A DNA stretch of 17,516 nucleotides from CAYUYV01 sp964522525. GTDB taxonomy: Bacteria; Pseudomonadota; Alphaproteobacteria; JAJFIK01. The notes beneath the pieces were generated by a model, which made no database searches, was not told the DNA's origin, and was given only the letters and a program-made list of their open reading frames with translations. The position numbers and the translations under genes were made by a program. The stretch spans positions 1 through 17,516 of the forward strand of contig CAZFWG010000087.1 in NCBI GenBank assembly GCA_964522525.1, read 5' to 3'. Below are positions 14,433-17,516 of the stretch, piece by piece. How positions within the stretch are numbered: position 1 is the first letter of the stretch; every line of letters begins with the position of its first letter.

Positions 14433-14906
14433 TCAGAACGGGATTTCGTCGTCGAGGTCCGGATTGTTGAAAGACTGGCCGGAGGGCGCCGGGCCATCGG
14501 CCATGCCGCCGGACGCGGGCGCCCCGCCCCCATAGGCCTGATCGGCGCCGCCTTGGCGACCGTCCAGCATGGTCAGGGTGCTGTTGAAGCCCTGGAGCAC
14601 GACTTCCGTCGAATAGCGGTCCTTGCCTTCCTGGTCCTGCCATTTGCGGGTCTGGAGCTGACCTTCCAGATAGACCTTGGAGCCCTTTTTCAGATATTGC
14701 TGGGCGATCTTGGCGAGACCCTCGCTGAAAATGACCACCCGGTGCCATTCCGTGCGCTCCCGCCGCTCGCCTGTATTCTTGTCGCGCCAGTTTTCCGACG
14801 TGGCGACGGACAGATTGACGATCGGCCGGTTGTCCTGGGTGTAGCGGACATCCGGGTCCGCGCCCAGATTGCCCACGAGAATGACTTTGTTGACACTGCC
14901 TGCCAT
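14433..14906 (-). CDS. ssb: Single-stranded DNA-binding protein
   Basis: The product is 157 residues. SSB coats single-stranded DNA in replication, recombination and repair and recruits partner proteins through its tail. Residues 1-110 form the OB fold: NKVILVGNLGADPDVRYT, then NLSVATSENWRDK, then TEWHRVVIFSEGLAKIA and GSKVYLEGQLQTRKWQD. A Gly/Pro/Ala-rich linker follows and the protein ends in the conserved acidic tip DLDDEIPF. Start is MAGSVNKV with AGAAGGGG upstream on the minus strand. It diverges from uvrA, an arrangement common in Pseudomonadota, and the LexA box between them may regulate both, although the box lies closer to uvrA. It converges with the chemoreceptor gene with only 15 bases between the stops. 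Confidence 0.98.
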   Translation of the reverse strand: MAGSVNKVILVGNLGADPDVRYTQDNRPIVNLSVATSENWRDKNTGERRERTEWHRVVIFSEGLAKIAQQYLKKGSKVYLEGQLQTRKWQDQEGKDRYSTEVVLQGFNSTLTMLDGRQGGADQAYGGGAPASGGMADGPAPSGQSFNNPDLDDEIPF

Positions 14907-15216
14907 GGACCAAAACCCCTTCTATTTTACGCGATGATGGACAGCGGCCCTGTTGCCGGACCTGCGGGCGGATGTGGGATCCTTGTGCGGCGGAGAAGCC
15001 CGCGCGTGAGCCGCGACCCTCCCGCCAAACGCCGGATCGGTCAAGATCGGCGCTGCCTGGATTCCCCGCCAGTTTCACCGATTCGCCATTCCGGCGCTGT
15101 CCTTAATGTCCCAAGCTGAGACAATCATGCTATCGACGGGAGCGGTCGACTCTGCCATATGTTCCCGCTCTGTTCCAGATGTTCCCTTCGCCGTCGAACC
15201 GGAAAGCCGTAAGCCC
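14907..15216. other. Divergent ssb-uvrA promoter region
   Basis: These 310 bases hold no plausible gene. The LexA box lies at the uvrA side. I cannot place either promoter with confidence; CATATG just left of the box (15157-15162) may overlap the uvrA -10 element, which would fit repression by occlusion. Confidence 0.5.
15161..15175 (+). promoter_or_regulatory. LexA (SOS) box upstream of uvrA
   Basis: GTTCCCGCTCTGTTC is an exact GTTC-N7-GTTC, the direct-repeat LexA operator known for Alphaproteobacteria, 41 bases before the uvrA start. A further GTTC at 15181-15184 adds an N5-spaced half-site. uvrA is a classic SOS gene, so position and sequence agree. Confidence 0.88.
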
Positions 15217-17516
15217 ATGCTGAAAACCGTCTCCATCCGTGGCGCCCGCGAGCACAATCTGAAGGATGTGTCCCTGGACCTGCCCAGGGATTCCCTGGTC
15301 GTGATCACGGGTCTCTCGGGCTCGGGCAAGTCCTCCCTCGCCTTCGATACGATCTATGCGGAAGGCCAGCGGCGCTATGTGGAAAGCCTGTCGGCCTATG
15401 CCCGCCAGTTTCTGGAACTGATGCAAAAACCGGATGTGGACTCGATCGAGGGCCTGTCGCCGGCCATCTCCATCGAACAGAAGACAACCTCCCGCAATCC
15501 CCGCTCCACCGTCGGCACGGTGACGGAAATCTATGATTATATGCGCCTGCTCTGGGCCCGGATCGGCGTTCCCTATTCGCCCGCCACGGGCCTGCCCATC
15601 GAGAGCCAGACGGTCAGTCAGATGGTGGACCGGGTCCTTGAGCTGCCGGAAGGCACAAGGCTTTATCTGCTCGCGCCGATGATCCGGGGGCGGAAGGGCG
15701 AATATCGCAAGGAGTTCGCCGACCTGCTCAAGCGCGGCTTTCAACGGGTCAAGGTGGACGGCGTCTTCCACGAACTCGACGCGGTGCCCGCACTCAACAA
15801 GAAGCTGAAACACGATATCGACGTGGTCGTCGACCGGCTCGTGGTCCGCGACGGTCTCGAATCACGCCTCGCGGATTCCTTCGAGACGGCCCTCGGGCTT
15901 GCCGACGGCATCGCGGTCGTGGAGCTTGCCGACAAGGGCCAGGGCCAGGAGGCGCCCGAGCGGATCCTGTTTTCCCAGAAATTCGCCTGCCCCGTTTCGG
16001 GCTTCACCATCCCGGAAATCGAGCCCCGGCTCTTTTCCTTCAACAATCCCTTTGGTGCCTGTCCGAGCTGCGACGGTCTGGGGACGGATTTCTATTTCGA
16101 TCCGGATCTCGTGGTGCCCGACACAAACCTTTCCTTGAAGAACGGGGCGGTCGCGCCCTGGTCTAAATCCACCTCCCCCTATTACACCCAGACCCTCAAT
16201 GCGATCACCCGGGCCACCAAGTCGTCGATGACCAAGCCCTGGAACGAGCTGCCGAAAAAGGTCCGGGACATGATCCTGTTCGGCTCCGGCGACCAGGAAA
16301 TCACCTTCATCTATGACGATGGGTTGCGGCGCTACGAGACGCGCAAGCCCTTCGAGGGCGTCATCCCCAATCTGGAGCGGCGCTGGCGGGAGACCGAAAG
16401 CAGCTGGGTCCGGGAGGAAGTCGAAAAGTATCAGGCGATCAAGCCCTGCGAGGCCTGCAACGGCTTTCGCCTCAAGCCCGAGGCCCTCGCCGTCAAGATC
16501 GCCGGCCTCCACATCAGCGAAGCCACGGCCATGTCCATTCGTCAGGCTGCGGAGTGGTTCGCCAAGCTGCCCAAGTCCTTGACCCGTCAGCAGAAGGAAA
16601 TTGCCGGCCGTATCCTGAAAGAAATCAACGAACGGCTGCATTTCCTCAACAATGTGGGCCTTGAATATCTGACCCTGTCCCGTTCGTCGGGAACGCTTTC
16701 GGGCGGGGAAAGCCAACGCATCCGGCTGGCCTCCCAGATCGGTTCGGGCCTTACGGGCGTCCTTTACGTGCTGGACGAACCCTCCATCGGCCTCCACCAG
16801 CGGGACAATGCCCGGCTCCTTGAGACCCTGCAGCGCCTGCGGGATCTGGGCAATACGGTGATCGTGGTCGAGCATGACGAGGACGCCATCCGCGCCGCCG
16901 ACCATGTGGTCGATATGGGCCCCGGCGCCGGGGAACATGGCGGCAAGGTCATCGCCGAAGGGACGCCCAAGGCTGTTATGGGCACGGCGGCGTCCTTGAC
17001 CGGACAATATCTGAAGGGCACCCGCGCGATCCCGATCCCGGCGGAACGCCGGCCCATTTCCGCGAAAAAACAGGTGACCGTCGTGGGTGCGCGGGCCAAC
17101 AATCTGAAGGACGTGACCGCGTCGATCCCGCTGGGAACCCTCACCTGCGTGACCGGCGTGTCCGGGGGCGGAAAATCGACCTTGACCATCGAGACCCTCT
17201 ACAAGGCCATTGCGCGGCGTCTCAACGGCTCCCGGGACCAGCCCGGCGCCCATGACCGCATCGACGGGCTGGAGCATCTCGACAAGGTCATCGATATTGA
17301 TCAGTCCCCGATCGGCCGCACGCCCCGCTCCAATCCCGCCACCTATACCGGCGCCTTTACGCCGATCCGGGACTGGTTCGCCGGCCTGCCGGAAGCCCAG
17401 GCTCGGGGCTACAAGCCGGGACGCTTCTCCTTCAATGTCAAATGCGGGCGCTGCGAGGCGTGTCAGGGCGACGGCGTCATCAAGATCGAGATGCACTTCC
17501 TGCCCGACATCTACGT
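15217..17516 (+). CDS. uvrA: Excinuclease ABC subunit A (3' end cut by the window end)
   Basis: The frame is open from the ATG at 15217 to the right edge, giving 766 codons of a protein that normally has about 950. UvrA is the ATP-driven damage-recognition subunit of nucleotide excision repair and works with UvrB. The first Walker A is GLSGSGKSSL (32-41). The ABC signature is TLSGGESQRIRLA (from 493), followed by Walker B VLYVLDEPSIGLHQ. The second Walker A is GVSGGGKSTL (647-656), and DIDQSPIGRTPRSNPATYTG follows. The first zinc-finger segment reads CPVSG...CPSC (Cys258, Ser261, Cys282, Cys285), so one usual Cys is Ser. The later finger begins VKCGRCEACQGDG, with an extra Cys at 743. GGAAAG lies about ten bases before the start. 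A LexA box lies upstream, so SOS induction is expected. The second signature and C-terminus lie outside the window. Confidence 0.97.
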   Translation, partial: MLKTVSIRGAREHNLKDVSLDLPRDSLVVITGLSGSGKSSLAFDTIYAEGQRRYVESLSAYARQFLELMQKPDVDSIEGLSPAISIEQKTTSRNPRSTVGTVTEIYDYMRLLWARIGVPYSPATGLPIESQTVSQMVDRVLELPEGTRLYLLAPMIRGRKGEYRKEFADLLKRGFQRVKVDGVFHELDAVPALNKKLKHDIDVVVDRLVVRDGLESRLADSFETALGLADGIAVVELADKGQGQEAPERILFSQKFACPVSGFTIPEIEPRLFSFNNPFGACPSCDGLGTDFYFDPDLVVPDTNLSLKNGAVAPWSKSTSPYYTQTLNAITRATKSSMTKPWNELPKKVRDMILFGSGDQEITFIYDDGLRRYETRKPFEGVIPNLERRWRETESSWVREEVEKYQAIKPCEACNGFRLKPEALAVKIAGLHISEATAMSIRQAAEWFAKLPKSLTRQQKEIAGRILKEINERLHFLNNVGLEYLTLSRSSGTLSGGESQRIRLASQIGSGLTGVLYVLDEPSIGLHQRDNARLLETLQRLRDLGNTVIVVEHDEDAIRAADHVVDMGPGAGEHGGKVIAEGTPKAVMGTAASLTGQYLKGTRAIPIPAERRPISAKKQVTVVGARANNLKDVTASIPLGTLTCVTGVSGGGKSTLTIETLYKAIARRLNGSRDQPGAHDRIDGLEHLDKVIDIDQSPIGRTPRSNPATYTGAFTPIRDWFAGLPEAQARGYKPGRFSFNVKCGRCEACQGDGVIKIEMHFLPDIY

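Noticed and set aside
15862..17496. Long minus-strand open frame (544 codons) opposite uvrA
   Set aside because: uvrA is unmistakable on the plus strand. The reverse frame is a by-product of GC-rich codon use and its translation has no domain signature.

Overview
The window reads as chromosomal DNA of a GC-rich alphaproteobacterium. This rests on the gene repertoire and on a LexA box of the alphaproteobacterial GTTC-N7-GTTC type in front of uvrA. It also rests on a UvrA whose first zinc finger reads CPVSG, and on bipartite GAGCG/CGCTC extragenic palindromes that I remember from many alphaproteobacterial genomes. No species can be named from the sequence. There is no CRISPR array, no intact insertion sequence and no phage gene.

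Layout. Positions 1-804 (minus): a truncated cysteine hydrolase (isochorismatase family) preceded by a signal-peptide-bearing VOC/glyoxalase-fold gene. Positions 1025-4143 (plus): a tightly packed aldo/keto reductase, secreted beta-propeller protein (DUF5005/DUF4185-like) and secreted PHB-depolymerase-like esterase. Positions 4202-4277 (minus): tRNA-Lys(TTT). Positions 4505-5092 (plus): an unrecognised integral membrane protein. Positions 5259-6900: a cupin gene (minus) diverging from an AraC-family regulator with its own cupin-type sensor domain (plus), with a candidate operator between them. Positions 6898-7540: a bipartite palindromic repeat and then about 530 bases in which I see nothing. 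Positions 7541-8660 (plus): a DUF4149 membrane protein and a Sel1-repeat protein. Positions 8657-8904: a composite repeat with imperfect terminal inverted repeats enclosing a second bipartite palindrome. Positions 8995-12035 (minus): enolase and a lone methylcrotonyl-CoA carboxylase carboxyltransferase subunit. Positions 12255-14417 (plus): a bacterial voltage-gated channel followed directly by a methyl-accepting chemotaxis protein without a sensory domain. Positions 14433-17516: ssb (minus) diverging from uvrA (plus, cut by the window end), with a LexA box between them.

Most of this is ordinary housekeeping and accessory metabolism. The part most worth following is the channel-chemoreceptor pair. 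The channel has every hallmark of the NaChBac family, but its selectivity filter reads TLEGWPD. That resembles domains I and III of animal calcium channels more than the TLESW of typical bacterial sodium channels. The adjacent chemoreceptor keeps the CheA/CheW-coupling tip but has only a short membrane hairpin where a sensor should be. Together they could form a membrane-potential- or calcium-linked chemotaxis module; this is inference. The second notable signal is the pair of extragenic palindromes. They share architecture but differ in stem sequence through matched changes on both arms, and in two cases repeat sequence supplies the stop codon of the preceding gene.
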